Source: JBBRHQ01 sp963840235
GTDB taxonomy: Bacteria > Actinomycetota > Thermoleophilia > Solirubrobacterales > 70-9
Direction: 5' to 3'
DNA length: 64,000 nt
Assembly: GCA_963840235.1 (NCBI GenBank)
Contig: CAWIYC010000003.1
Coordinates: 372,001-436,000, forward strand
Below are positions 7,810-16,286 of this stretch, piece by piece; position 1 is the stretch's first letter; each line of letters begins with the position of its first letter. The notes below the pieces were generated by a model. That model was not told the DNA's origin and ran no database searches. It was given only the letters and a program-made list of their open reading frames with translations. The translations under genes were made by a program, and so were the position numbers.

Positions 7810-9309
7810 CTAGCTGGACGGCCGGGGGCCGGGATCGGGCGCAGGCAGCCGCCGTCCGAGCCGCTGCGAGCACCAGACGGCACCGGCTCCGGCGAGCGGA
7901 GCGACCAGCGGGACGGCGACAAGCACCCGTCGCGGCGAGGCGACCAGGACCAGCCCGACCACCGTTATCGAGAGCAGGATCGTCGCGATCAGGAGCGCTT
8001 CCCAGCGCCTGGCCGCGAGCAGCGCCGCCAGGCCGACCACACCGAGCCCGATCAGAAGGAAGTGGAGCAGCGCCCACGTGGGCTCACGCATGACCCCGCG
8101 GGGGCCGTGCAGCCAGAGCAGGTCGAGCTTGTTGGCGAGGAACCCAGCGTAGCGCCACGGTTCCCTGCTGAGGTCGTGCCAAAGCTGGTCGCGGCCCATG
8201 CGGGCGAGGGCGACGTCGCTGTCGACGCCGGGGCGGCGCCGTGCCGCCAGCGCCGCCAGGATCCGCTCGAGCGTAGGCGCTTCCTGGTCCACCGTCCGCT
8301 GCGAGAGCGCCTGGCGGCCGCTGCTCTCCGGTGGCGGCTGCGCCTGGGAGAGCAGGATGCGGGGGGCCGACCCCGCCGCGCGCGGGGCGGGGCCCCCGGC
8401 CAGGAGCTCGCGGCGGACCGCGGGGTTGCGCTCGAGCACCGCCTGGCCGACCTTGAGCGGGTCCCCCCCGGAGGGCAGGTAGGTGCCGGCGAACAGCACC
8501 TGGCCGCCGCCGGTGGAGATCGGCACGAAGCGGTCGAGGACAACCAGGTTTCGGATGGTCCAGGGTGCGACCACGATCGCGATCCCGGCCAGCAGGACGG
8601 CGGCCTGCGACAGCGCCCTGACCGCCCCCTGCGGGCGGAGCGAACGGGCGAAGACGAGCAGGGCGAGGAGGATGGCGATCGCCAGGTACTCGGGCCGCAC
8701 CATTGCCGTCGCCCCCAGCAGCAGTCCCGGCCCGAGCCAGCGGGCGGCGCCCGGGCGCTCGGCTGCGCGCATCATCGCCAGGGCCGATCCGGACAGCAGC
8801 GAGGCGCCGAGGGGCTCGGTCATCAGCATCCCGCCGTATTCGAGGAAGGCGGGGTAGACAGCGACCGCGGCCGCGGCGATCAGCCCCGCCGCCGGCCCCG
8901 CCAGCCGGCGACCGATCAGATAGGCGAACAGCACCGAGAGCGAGGCCGCCAGCGCCAGCGCCACCCGGGCCAACCTCGCATCGACGCCGCCGCTGGCCCG
9001 GTAGAGGCCCCCGACCAGCAGCGGCAGGCCCGGCGAGTAGTTGCTAGCCGGCTGGACCTCGGCCGGAGTGAAGGGGCCGCGCTGGCTGAATGAGCCGTCC
9101 TCGTCGATGCTGCGCGCGATCCGGGCATAGGCGCGCGCGTCGAGAACCTGGGGCTCGAATGGGTTCCAGGCGTAGCCGATGCGAAGGCCGGCGCCGAGCA
9201 GCAGGATCGCCGCCAGCGCCGCGAGGGCGGCGCGGCCGCCGTTTCGGGCGGCGAGGCCTTCGAGCCGGCCACGGGTCGGCTGGCGGCGGTGTTCGGCCCC
9301 CGGCGGCAC
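7810..9309 (-). CDS. GT39/ArnT-like membrane glycosyltransferase (paralogue 2)
   Basis: A 499-residue polytopic glycosyltransferase, paralogous to the gene at 6428-7798: both carry a WT(V/I)RN-VVLDRFVP(L/I)STGGG segment, a PEYLA-V/I helix start and a related C-terminal half. The first loop has DARAYARIARSIDEDG in the place of the catalytic acidic motif. It differs from its twin by a Pro/Ala/Gln-rich insertion of about 50 residues in the large external loop (around 300-350). Start ATG at 9309. It is transcribed toward paralogue 1 and is divergent from the sulfoquinovose-synthase gene. Confidence 0.75.
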   Translation of the reverse strand: MPPGAEHRRQPTRGRLEGLAARNGGRAALAALAAILLLGAGLRIGYAWNPFEPQVLDARAYARIARSIDEDGSFSQRGPFTPAEVQPASNYSPGLPLLVGGLYRASGGVDARLARVALALAASLSVLFAYLIGRRLAGPAAGLIAAAAVAVYPAFLEYGGMLMTEPLGASLLSGSALAMMRAAERPGAARWLGPGLLLGATAMVRPEYLAIAILLALLVFARSLRPQGAVRALSQAAVLLAGIAIVVAPWTIRNLVVLDRFVPISTGGGQVLFAGTYLPSGGDPLKVGQAVLERNPAVRRELLAGGPAPRAAGSAPRILLSQAQPPPESSGRQALSQRTVDQEAPTLERILAALAARRRPGVDSDVALARMGRDQLWHDLSREPWRYAGFLANKLDLLWLHGPRGVMREPTWALLHFLLIGLGVVGLAALLAARRWEALLIATILLSITVVGLVLVASPRRVLVAVPLVAPLAGAGAVWCSQRLGRRLPAPDPGPRPSS

Positions 9310-9366
9310 GGGCCCGATGGTAGTCGCAGGGGACCCGAGCGAGCCGGCAACGCCGAGGGGATTCGC

Positions 9367-9372
9367 TACCCT
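9367..9372 (+). promoter_or_regulatory. -10 element for sqdB (leaderless)
   Basis: TACCCT ends 8 bases before the ATG, with no Shine-Dalgarno sequence. The spacing places transcription start at or next to the start codon. No clear -35 was seen. Confidence 0.45.
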
Positions 9373-9380
9373 GCCGCGCC

Positions 9381-10580
9381 ATGCGCGTTCTCATTCTCGG
9401 GGGCGACGGCTACCTGGGTTGGCCGACGGCCCTGAGGTTCTCGGCCCGCGGCCACGAGGTATCCGTCGTCGACAACTTCTCCCGCCGCCGCTGGCATCAG
9501 GAGCACGGCACCGACTCCCTGACCCCGATCCGCAGCCTCGACGAGCGCATCGGCGCCTGGCACGAGATCTCGGGCGAGCAGATCCGCCGCTATGTCGGCG
9601 CGGTCGAGGACGGCGCCTTCCTCGACGAGGTTGTCGCCGAGACGCGACCCGAGGCGGTCATCCACTACGGGGAGCAGCCCTCGGCGCCGTACTCGATGAT
9701 GTCGCGCGAACGCGCGGTCGAGACCCAGCACACCAACGTCATCGGGACCCTCAACCTGTTGTTCTCGATGCGCGACCACGTGCCGGACTGCCACCTGGTC
9801 AAGCTCGGGACCATGGGGGAGTACGGAACCCCGAACATCGACATCGAGGAAGGGTTCATCGAGATCGAGCACAAGGGCCGTCGCGACACCCTGCCGTTCC
9901 CGAAGCTGCCGGGGTCGCTCTACCACTGCTCGAAGGTCCACGACTCGACCAACATCCACTTCGCCTGCCGCATCTGGGGGCTGCGGGCGACCGACCTCAA
10001 CCAGGGCGTCGTCTACGGCGTCGAGACCGAGGAGACGGCCCGCGACGAGCGTCTCGTCACCCGCTTCGACTACGACGAGGTCTTCGGCACCGTGCTCAAC
10101 CGCTTCTGCCTGCAGGCCGTGATCGGGCATCCGCTGACGGTCTACGGCAGCGGCGGGCAGACCAGGGGATTCCTCAACATCCGCGACACTCTCCAGTGCG
10201 TCGAGCTTGCGGTGGAGAACCCGGCCGAGTCCGGCGATTACCGGGTCTTCAACCAGTTCACCGAGCAGTTCTCCGTCGAGGAGCTGGCCGGGCTGGTGAG
10301 CGAGGCGGGCCGGCACCTCGGCATCGAGGTCGAGACCCGCAGTTACGAGAACCCCCGGGTCGAGCTCGAGCAGCACTACTACAACGCGACCCACACCAAG
10401 CTGCTCGACCTCGGACTCGAGCCGACGCTGCTCGGCGAGGAGCTGGTCGAGTCGATGCTGCATTCGATCGAGCGCCACCGCGATCGGGTGATCCCCGGCG
10501 CGATCGACCCGCAGACCCGCTGGAACCCCCATCCGGGGATGGTTTCGGGCGCGGTTTCGCCGCTTGCGGCGAGCGAATAG
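9381..10580 (+). CDS. sqdB: UDP-sulfoquinovose synthase (SQD1/SqdB family)
   Basis: Converts UDP-glucose and sulfite to UDP-sulfoquinovose, the head-group donor for sulfolipid or sulfoquinovose-containing glycans. The 399-residue extended SDR enzyme starts with GGDGYLGW (8-15, NAD-binding) and has Thr144-Met-Gly-Glu147, Tyr181 and Lys185, which match the catalytic Thr, Tyr and Lys of plant SQD1. Family hallmarks LGTMGEYGTPNIDIEEG, ATDLNQGVVYG, HPLTVYGSGGQTRG and FNQFTEQFSV are all present, so this is not a generic epimerase. A sulfolipid synthase (SqdX/SQD2) is not in the window. The nearby lipid-linked glycosyltransferases suggest use in a surface glycan. Confidence 0.88.
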   Translation: MRVLILGGDGYLGWPTALRFSARGHEVSVVDNFSRRRWHQEHGTDSLTPIRSLDERIGAWHEISGEQIRRYVGAVEDGAFLDEVVAETRPEAVIHYGEQPSAPYSMMSRERAVETQHTNVIGTLNLLFSMRDHVPDCHLVKLGTMGEYGTPNIDIEEGFIEIEHKGRRDTLPFPKLPGSLYHCSKVHDSTNIHFACRIWGLRATDLNQGVVYGVETEETARDERLVTRFDYDEVFGTVLNRFCLQAVIGHPLTVYGSGGQTRGFLNIRDTLQCVELAVENPAESGDYRVFNQFTEQFSVEELAGLVSEAGRHLGIEVETRSYENPRVELEQHYYNATHTKLLDLGLEPTLLGEELVESMLHSIERHRDRVIPGAIDPQTRWNPHPGMVSGAVSPLAASE

Positions 10581-10604
10581 GGCACCGGCCCGCAGCCGAA
10601 AACG

Positions 10605-10619
10605 GCCTGCTCGGCAGGC
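10605..10619. terminator. Short GC hairpin after sqdB
   Basis: GCCTGC/GCAGGC with a TCG loop, 25 bp after the sqdB stop and before the ilvB -10 element. No T-run, so termination is only possible. Confidence 0.3.
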
Positions 10620-10632
10620 ACGAAGCCACTGC

Positions 10633-10638
10633 TACCAT
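10633..10638 (+). promoter_or_regulatory. -10 element for ilvB
   Basis: TACCAT ends 12 bases before the ilvB ATG, with no Shine-Dalgarno sequence between. It fits the short-leader or leaderless pattern seen at several genes here. Confidence 0.4.
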
Positions 10639-10650
10639 CGCCTGTTCGGA

Positions 10651-12330
10651 ATGAGAGCCGCCGACGCACTGATGGAATCGCTGAAGGCTGAGGGTGTCGA
10701 ACACATCTTCGGGATACCCGGCGGTGCAAACCTGCCCACCTACGACGCGCTCGTCGACGCCGATCTCGACCACATCCAGGTCCGCCACGAGCAGGGCGGC
10801 GGCCACGCCGCCGAGGGCTACGCCAAGGCTTCCGGCCGGGTCGGCGTCGCCTTCGCGACCTCGGGACCGGGGGCGACGAACCTCGTCACCGCGATCGCTG
10901 ACGCGATGATGGACTCGGTCCCGACCGTGTTCGTCACCGGCCAGGTCCGGACCGAGCTGATCGGCACCGACGGCTTCCAGGAGGCCGACGTCCTTGGCGC
11001 GACGATGCCGTTCGTCAAGCACTCCTTCCAGGTCACCGATCCGCGCCAGATACCCGAGTACGTGCACGAGGCCTTCCACGTCGCCTCGACCGGACGCCCC
11101 GGCCCGGTCCTGGTCGACATCCCCCAGGACCTCTCGCGGGCCGACATCGAGTACGAGCCGCGCACCGATCCGGTCGAGCTGCCCGGGTACAAGCCCTCGA
11201 TCGAGGGCAACATCAAGCAGGTCCGGATCGCCGCCAAGGCGCTCGCCAACGCCAAGCGCCCCGTCTTCTACACGGGCGGAGGCGTCGTCAACGCCAACGC
11301 CTCCGAGGAGCTGCGGGAGCTCGCCCTCAGCGACGACTTCCCGGTGACCTCGACCCTGATGGGGCTGGGAGCGTTCCCGGCAAGTCACGAGAGCTGGCTC
11401 GGGATGCTGGGCATGCACGGAACGCGCGCCGCCAACTACGCGATGGACAACGCCGACCTGATCGTTGCTCTCGGAGCCCGATTCGACGATCGCATCACCG
11501 GCAAGCTCTCGGAGTTCGCTCCCCGGGCCAAGTTCATCCACGTGGACGTAGACCCGGCCGAGATCTCCAAGAACGTCCCCGCCCACATCCCGATCGTCGG
11601 CGACGCCAAGCACGTGATCCCGGCGCTCACCCGCGAGTACCGGGCACTTCAGACCGACTCCGGTCGGCTCGAGGGCTGGTGGAAGCAGATCCGGGCCTGG
11701 CAGAAGGAATACCCGCTGACCTACGAGCAGGGGGAGGGTGGCGAGATCAAGCCGCAGTTCATGGTCGAGGCGATGTACCGGGCCACCGGCGGCGACGCGA
11801 TCGTCACCTCCGACGTCGGCCAGCACCAGATGTGGGCTGCGCAGTACTTCGGCTTCGATCGGCCCCGACGCTGGATCAACTCGGGCGGCCTTGGGACGAT
11901 GGGCTTCGGGCTTCCTGCCGCGATCGGCGCCAAGGTCGCCTGTCCCGATGACCAGGTCGTCTGTCTCGCCGGCGACGGCAGCCTGGTGATGAACTGCCAG
12001 GAGCTTGCCACCGCGGTCCACCAGAAGATCCCGGTCAAGGTGTTCCTCATGAACAACGGCTACATGGGGATGGTGCGCCAGTGGCAGGAGCTTTTCTGGG
12101 ACGGCCGCTACAGCTCGGTCGAGCTCGGGCCTAGTCCCGACTGGGTCAAGCTCGCCGAGGCGTTCGGCGCCACCGGCATGCGCTGCGAGGACGCCGCCGA
12201 CCTCGAGGAGATGATGGGCCGGGCGCTGGAGACCGACGGACCGGTGTTGCTCGACGTCCGCGTCTCGCCGGCGGAGAACTGCTACCCGATGATCCCGGCC
12301 GGCGCCGCCGCCAGGGACATGGTCGGATGA
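10651..12330 (+). CDS. ilvB: Acetolactate synthase large (catalytic) subunit
   Basis: Condenses two pyruvates to acetolactate, or pyruvate and 2-oxobutyrate to acetohydroxybutyrate, the first common step of valine/leucine and isoleucine synthesis. The 559-residue ThDP enzyme shows the catalytic Glu47 (RHEQGGGHAAEGYAKASG) and the ThDP/Mg motif GDGSLVMNCQELATAV...MNNGYMGMVRQWQE near residues 440-485. The ATG at 10651 is chosen over an upstream start that would overlap sqdB, because it aligns with the family N-terminus (MRAADALMESL). ilvN follows 42 bp later. Confidence 0.93.
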   Translation: MRAADALMESLKAEGVEHIFGIPGGANLPTYDALVDADLDHIQVRHEQGGGHAAEGYAKASGRVGVAFATSGPGATNLVTAIADAMMDSVPTVFVTGQVRTELIGTDGFQEADVLGATMPFVKHSFQVTDPRQIPEYVHEAFHVASTGRPGPVLVDIPQDLSRADIEYEPRTDPVELPGYKPSIEGNIKQVRIAAKALANAKRPVFYTGGGVVNANASEELRELALSDDFPVTSTLMGLGAFPASHESWLGMLGMHGTRAANYAMDNADLIVALGARFDDRITGKLSEFAPRAKFIHVDVDPAEISKNVPAHIPIVGDAKHVIPALTREYRALQTDSGRLEGWWKQIRAWQKEYPLTYEQGEGGEIKPQFMVEAMYRATGGDAIVTSDVGQHQMWAAQYFGFDRPRRWINSGGLGTMGFGLPAAIGAKVACPDDQVVCLAGDGSLVMNCQELATAVHQKIPVKVFLMNNGYMGMVRQWQELFWDGRYSSVELGPSPDWVKLAEAFGATGMRCEDAADLEEMMGRALETDGPVLLDVRVSPAENCYPMIPAGAAARDMVG

Positions 12331-12372
12331 GGGGCCGGAGGCAAGAGGCCGCTGCCGGGGGAGATTGCTCCG

Positions 12373-12921
12373 ATGGGTGAGCCGGGGACCCCCGAGCTGG
12401 TCAAGCTGGAGGACCTGCACGTGCCGGGCGCCCTGACCGGGCGCAAGCACGTGCTCTCGATCCTGGTCGAGAACCGGCCCGGAGTGCTGGCGCGGATCGC
12501 CGGTCTGTTCGCCCGCCGCGGCTTCAACATCGACACGCTCGCCGTCGGGCCCACAGACGACCCCGACATCTCGCGGGTGACCCTGACGCTCGACGGTGCC
12601 GTCCACCCGATCGATCAGGTCACCAAGCAGCTCCACAAGCTTGTCAACGTGCTCAAGATCCGCGACATGGAGCCCGAGGAGACGATCGCCCGGGAGATGG
12701 CGCTGTTCAAGGTCTCCGCCGCCGTCGAGAACCGCGCCGAGGTGATGCAGTTCGCGGAGATATTCCGCGGCAAGGTCGTCGATATCTCACGCCGGACGAT
12801 GACGATCGAGGTCACCGGCTCGGCCGAGAAGGTCGAGGCCTTCGAGCGGATGATCCGCCCCCACGGACTTGTCGAGATGGTCCGCACGGGTGAGATCGCG
12901 ATCGCACGCGGCGGCGACTGA
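12373..12921 (+). CDS. ilvN: Acetolactate synthase small (regulatory) subunit
   Basis: Regulatory partner of IlvB; the ACT domain binds valine for feedback inhibition. 182 residues: the ACT domain begins at about residue 25 (HVLSILVENRPGVLARIAGLFARRGFNIDTL), followed by the C-terminal activation domain (AVENRAEVMQFAEIFRGKVVDIS). It lies 42 bp after ilvB. Its stop is only 10 bp before the GTG of menF, so menF may be read from the same transcript. Confidence 0.93.
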   Translation: MGEPGTPELVKLEDLHVPGALTGRKHVLSILVENRPGVLARIAGLFARRGFNIDTLAVGPTDDPDISRVTLTLDGAVHPIDQVTKQLHKLVNVLKIRDMEPEETIAREMALFKVSAAVENRAEVMQFAEIFRGKVVDISRRTMTIEVTGSAEKVEAFERMIRPHGLVEMVRTGEIAIARGGD

Positions 12922-12931
12922 GCCGCCGGCG

Positions 12932-14335
12932 GTGACAGCGGCGCTAGACAGCGCTCCCCTGCTCGCGGACCTCGCGGCTGGGCTCGAGCGTGCCGCTGCG
13001 GGCGGGCGCAGGGCCCTGGTCAGCGTCACCTCGGAGGTCGAGGTGGAGGATCCCGTCGCCCTCGTCTTCTCCTCCCGCCTCGCCGCGGACCCCTGGTTCT
13101 GCTGGGAGCAGCCCGACCGCGAGTTCGCCCTCGCTGCTCTCGGCAGCGCCCACGAGGCCGTCTCGCGCGGCCCGGACCGCTTCAGCGAGGTCGCCCGCAC
13201 CTGCCTCGAGTTGACCGGGGAGATGGTCTCCTCCGGGGCGGAGGGGGCGCCCCCCGGAGCGGGCCCTGTGTGGACGGGCGGGTTCGCCTTCGCCGACGCC
13301 GGCGGCAGCTCGCCGATCTGGTCCTCGTTCGCCCCGGCTTCCATGAGGCTTCCGGAGGCCTCCTTCTGCCGGGTCTCGGGCCGGAGCTTCGCCACCGTCA
13401 ACGCGGTCTGGCAGCCCGGCGCCCGCGTCGAGGAGCTCCTGGAGCGGGCCCGCCGGCGCCTTGCCGGCCTCCACCCCCGGCCGCTGCCGATGCTCGAGCC
13501 GCACCGGATCGGGCGCCCGCAGGTCCGCAGCGGCCGGGCCCCGGTCGAGTTCGAACAGGCGGTGAGCGCCGCGGTCGAGCGGATCGAGGCCGGCGGGATG
13601 AGCAAGGTGGTGCTCGCCCGCGAGGTGATCGTCGGCGCCCCCTCCGCTCACGACCCGGCGGCCCTTTTCGCCGCGGTGCGCGAATTGTTCCCGTCCTGCT
13701 TCTGCTTCTGCTGCGGCACCCCCGAGGCTGCCTTCCTCGGCGCCTCGCCGGAATTGCTGCTGCGCCGCTCGGGGGCCTCGGTTTCGACTGTCGGCCTGGC
13801 CGGCTCGACCAGGCGCAGCTCCGACCCGTCCGTGGACGACCATCTCGGCGAACAGCTTCTGCGCAGCGCCAAGGACCGCCACGAGCAGGAGATCGTCGTC
13901 GACCGGGTGGTCACGGCGCTGCGCCCCCACTCGGTCTGGGTCGAGGCCGCACCCGAGCCCGAGATCGTCCGCGTCGCCAACATCCAGCACCTGGCGACGC
14001 CGGTCATCGCCCAGCTGGCCGAGCCGCGCTCGGCGATCGAGCTGGCCGGGCTGCTCCACCCGACCCCCGCCGTCGGTGGCGAGCCCTGGCCGGCGGCTGC
14101 GAAAGCGATTGCCGACCTCGAGGGAATGGACCGCGGCTGGTACGCCGGCCCGGTCGGCTGGATGGACGCGACCGAGGACGGCGAGTTCTGCGTTGCCCTG
14201 CGCAGCGCCCTCCTCCGCGACCGCGACGCCCACCTCTACGCCGGCGTCGGGATCGTCTCCGGCTCCGACCCCGCGGCCGAGCTGGCCGAGACCGAGGTCA
14301 AGCTGGGGGCAATGCTGCCGCTCCTGGCCGAGTGA
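12932..14335 (+). CDS. menF: Isochorismate synthase (MenF/EntC type)
   Basis: Isomerises chorismate to isochorismate, the entry step of menaquinone synthesis. The 467-residue protein has the chorismate-binding C-terminal domain: SKVVLAREVIV (catalytic-site Lys), LGASPELLLRR, GLAGSTRR, HEQEIVVD, IQHLATPVIAQL, HPTPAVGGEP and DRGWYAGPVGWMD. The Lys and GLAGS motif favour isochorismate over anthranilate or salicylate synthase. GTG at 12932 is preferred; a longer frame starts inside ilvN (12869). menD lies convergently next to it. Confidence 0.88.
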   Translation: MTAALDSAPLLADLAAGLERAAAGGRRALVSVTSEVEVEDPVALVFSSRLAADPWFCWEQPDREFALAALGSAHEAVSRGPDRFSEVARTCLELTGEMVSSGAEGAPPGAGPVWTGGFAFADAGGSSPIWSSFAPASMRLPEASFCRVSGRSFATVNAVWQPGARVEELLERARRRLAGLHPRPLPMLEPHRIGRPQVRSGRAPVEFEQAVSAAVERIEAGGMSKVVLAREVIVGAPSAHDPAALFAAVRELFPSCFCFCCGTPEAAFLGASPELLLRRSGASVSTVGLAGSTRRSSDPSVDDHLGEQLLRSAKDRHEQEIVVDRVVTALRPHSVWVEAAPEPEIVRVANIQHLATPVIAQLAEPRSAIELAGLLHPTPAVGGEPWPAAAKAIADLEGMDRGWYAGPVGWMDATEDGEFCVALRSALLRDRDAHLYAGVGIVSGSDPAAELAETEVKLGAMLPLLAE

Positions 14336-14342
14336 CCGACTG

Positions 14343-14389
14343 CCGAACTTCACGTTCCGTGCCCATTGCGCACGTTACGTTGAGTTCGG
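14343..14389. repeat. 47-bp palindromic intergenic element, copy B
   Basis: Starts 7 bp after the menF stop and ends 6 bp before the menD stop, between convergent genes. It is 39/47 identical to 1266-1312 with no gaps. Arms CCGAACTT and GAGTTCGG form an imperfect dyad with internal ACGT blocks. Bidirectional terminator or REP-like role is inferred from placement only. Confidence 0.7.
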
Positions 14390-14395
14390 CGGGCG

Positions 14396-16135
14396 TCAGG
14401 AGAGCGCCTCGGCTACTGCGGCCGAGAGCCGGCGGTGGATGCCTACGTTGGCGGCGCGATTCACCCTGGCCTCGATCAGACCGGTCCCGGCGGCCAGGGC
14501 CGCCGGGAGGTCGTTGAGGTCGCCGAGGAGGCGGTGCTCGAGGCCGAACAGGGCGGCGGCACCGCCCGCGTCGATCCCTCTGGGAGTCCCCAGGAGCGCC
14601 TCGAACTCGTCGTCGGACATCGCCTGCGCCTGCGGCAGGAAGCCGAAGATGCCGCCGCCGTCGTTGTTGACGACGACGATCCGTACCGGTGCCGAGACCC
14701 CGTGCAGGGCCGCAAGGCCGCCCAGGTCGTGCAGGAGGCCAAGGTCGCCGGTGACGATCACCGTCGGGCGGCCCGAGGCATGGGCCGCGCCGATACCCGA
14801 GGAGATCAGGCCGTCGATCCCGTTGGCCCCGCGGTTGGCGAGGAAGAGCACGTCGGCCTCGCTCGGGGCCAGGAACGCCTCCTGGTCTCGGATCGGCATG
14901 CTCGACGCCGTGTAGACGAGGTCGCCGACGGCATAGGACTCACCCAGGGCGGCGGCCAGGCCGGGCTCGCTGATCTCGCCGATCCCGGCCAGACAGGCGT
15001 CGATCGCGGCCCGGGCCGTTGCTTCCGCGGCGAGCCAGGCCTGCACCCAGCCGCTCTGCGATGCGGGCGTGAGCCGGGTCGTGATGGCGGCCGCCATCGC
15101 CGCGGGGTCCGTGCGGATCATCGCTGCGGCGCGGTTGGTCGGCTCGCTCCAGCCGCCGGCGGGGTCGATCACGAGCTGATCCGCCGCCGAGGCGGCGAGC
15201 CACTGGCGCAGGGGCTTGCTGGTCGGCATCTCCCCGAAGCGCAGGACGAGGTCGGGCTCGCCCGGCTGGGCGCCGGCGCCGACGATCGAGTCGTAGCCCG
15301 AGACCAGGTGGGAGCGGTCGTGGGGGCCGAGGCGAAGCTGTGAGGTCGGCTCGGCCAGGATCGGCATGCCGGCGGCCCGGGCGAGGGCAGCCAGGGGGTC
15401 GCGGAGCCCGGGGCCTGTCTGGCGGCCTGCGACGATCAGCCCTCTCTCCGAGCCGCCGACGTGCCTGGCCAGCTCGCCGGCGATGAACTCGTCCGGGACG
15501 GGCGGGGCCGAGGCCACCGCGGTCAGCGGCCGCTGGTCACGACCGTCGAGCGCCAGCGGGTCGGTGGCGGTGACGGCGCCGGGCTGCTCCAGGGGCGCCA
15601 GCGGATCGCGCCAGGCGAGGTTGAGGTGAACGGGGCCGGGGCGCCGGTCGCCGGCGGCGGCGGCGTAGGCGCGACACGCGACCGAGCGATAGTGGAGTAG
15701 GCCGGCGTCGTCAGCCTGGTGCGTCCCGACCTCGCAGAACCAGCGGACCGAGTTCCCATAGAGCTTGATCTGGTCGATCGTCTGCCCGGCGCCGATCCCC
15801 CGCAGCTCCGGCGGTCGGTCGGCGGTCAGCGCGATCAGCGGCACCGCCGACTCGTCGGCCTCGCAGATGGCCGGATGGAAGTTGGCGGCGGCGGTCCCCG
15901 AGGTGCAGAGCATCGCCACCGGGACCCCGGTCGCCTGGGCTGCGCCGAGGGCGAAGAAGGCGGCTGATCGCTCGTCGACGATCACGGTCAGCTCGATTGC
16001 GGGCTCGCGGTGAAGCGCAAGCGCCAGCGGCGTCGAGCGCGAGCCGGGGGAGAGGACCGCCTGCCGCACCCCGCAGCGGGCCAGCTCCTCGACGAGGGCG
16101 GAGGCGAGGGCCGTGTTGCGGTTGGTCGCGTCCAT
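14396..16135 (-). CDS. menD: MenD, SEPHCHC synthase
   Basis: 2-succinyl-5-enolpyruvyl-6-hydroxy-3-cyclohexene-1-carboxylate synthase: a ThDP enzyme joining isochorismate and 2-oxoglutarate-derived succinic semialdehyde in menaquinone synthesis. About 579 residues with the typical N-terminus (ALVEELARCGVRQAVLSPGSRSTPLALAL), the SGTAAANFHPAICEADES region, TADRPPELRGIGAGQTIDQ, and the ThDP-Mg motif GDLGLLHDLGGL...VVNNDGGGIFGFLPQ near the C-terminus. ATG at 16135 fits the family better than the one nine codons upstream. It is the last gene of menB-menA-menC-menD, but a 150-bp gap with a hairpin separates it from menC, so it may have its own promoter. Confidence 0.92.
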   Translation of the reverse strand: MDATNRNTALASALVEELARCGVRQAVLSPGSRSTPLALALHREPAIELTVIVDERSAAFFALGAAQATGVPVAMLCTSGTAAANFHPAICEADESAVPLIALTADRPPELRGIGAGQTIDQIKLYGNSVRWFCEVGTHQADDAGLLHYRSVACRAYAAAAGDRRPGPVHLNLAWRDPLAPLEQPGAVTATDPLALDGRDQRPLTAVASAPPVPDEFIAGELARHVGGSERGLIVAGRQTGPGLRDPLAALARAAGMPILAEPTSQLRLGPHDRSHLVSGYDSIVGAGAQPGEPDLVLRFGEMPTSKPLRQWLAASAADQLVIDPAGGWSEPTNRAAAMIRTDPAAMAAAITTRLTPASQSGWVQAWLAAEATARAAIDACLAGIGEISEPGLAAALGESYAVGDLVYTASSMPIRDQEAFLAPSEADVLFLANRGANGIDGLISSGIGAAHASGRPTVIVTGDLGLLHDLGGLAALHGVSAPVRIVVVNNDGGGIFGFLPQAQAMSDDEFEALLGTPRGIDAGGAAALFGLEHRLLGDLNDLPAALAAGTGLIEARVNRAANVGIHRRLSAAVAEALS

Positions 16136-16255
16136 CGGGCCGAAGCGTATGGGTGCCGGCAAGCCGCTGAAGGCTTTCAGTACCTCTGGGGGGTGAAAGT
16201 GTTCAACCGAGGTCCCTGCTGAGGCTCGAGCGAGCTCTCGCTGCCGGCCGAAGCG

Positions 16256-16274
16256 CTCCGTCTTCCGAACGGAG
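16256..16274 (-). terminator. Hairpin between menC and menD
   Basis: CTCCGT/ACGGAG 6-bp stem with a loop of 7, starting about 13 bp after the menC stop, inside an otherwise empty 150-bp gap. It could attenuate read-through into menD or mark a processing site. Confidence 0.35.
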
Positions 16275-16286
16275 GCGCGGCCTCAC

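Noticed and set aside
10258..12636. 792-codon minus-strand frame opposite ilvB/ilvN
   Set aside because: Mirror of clear acetolactate synthase genes, composition only.
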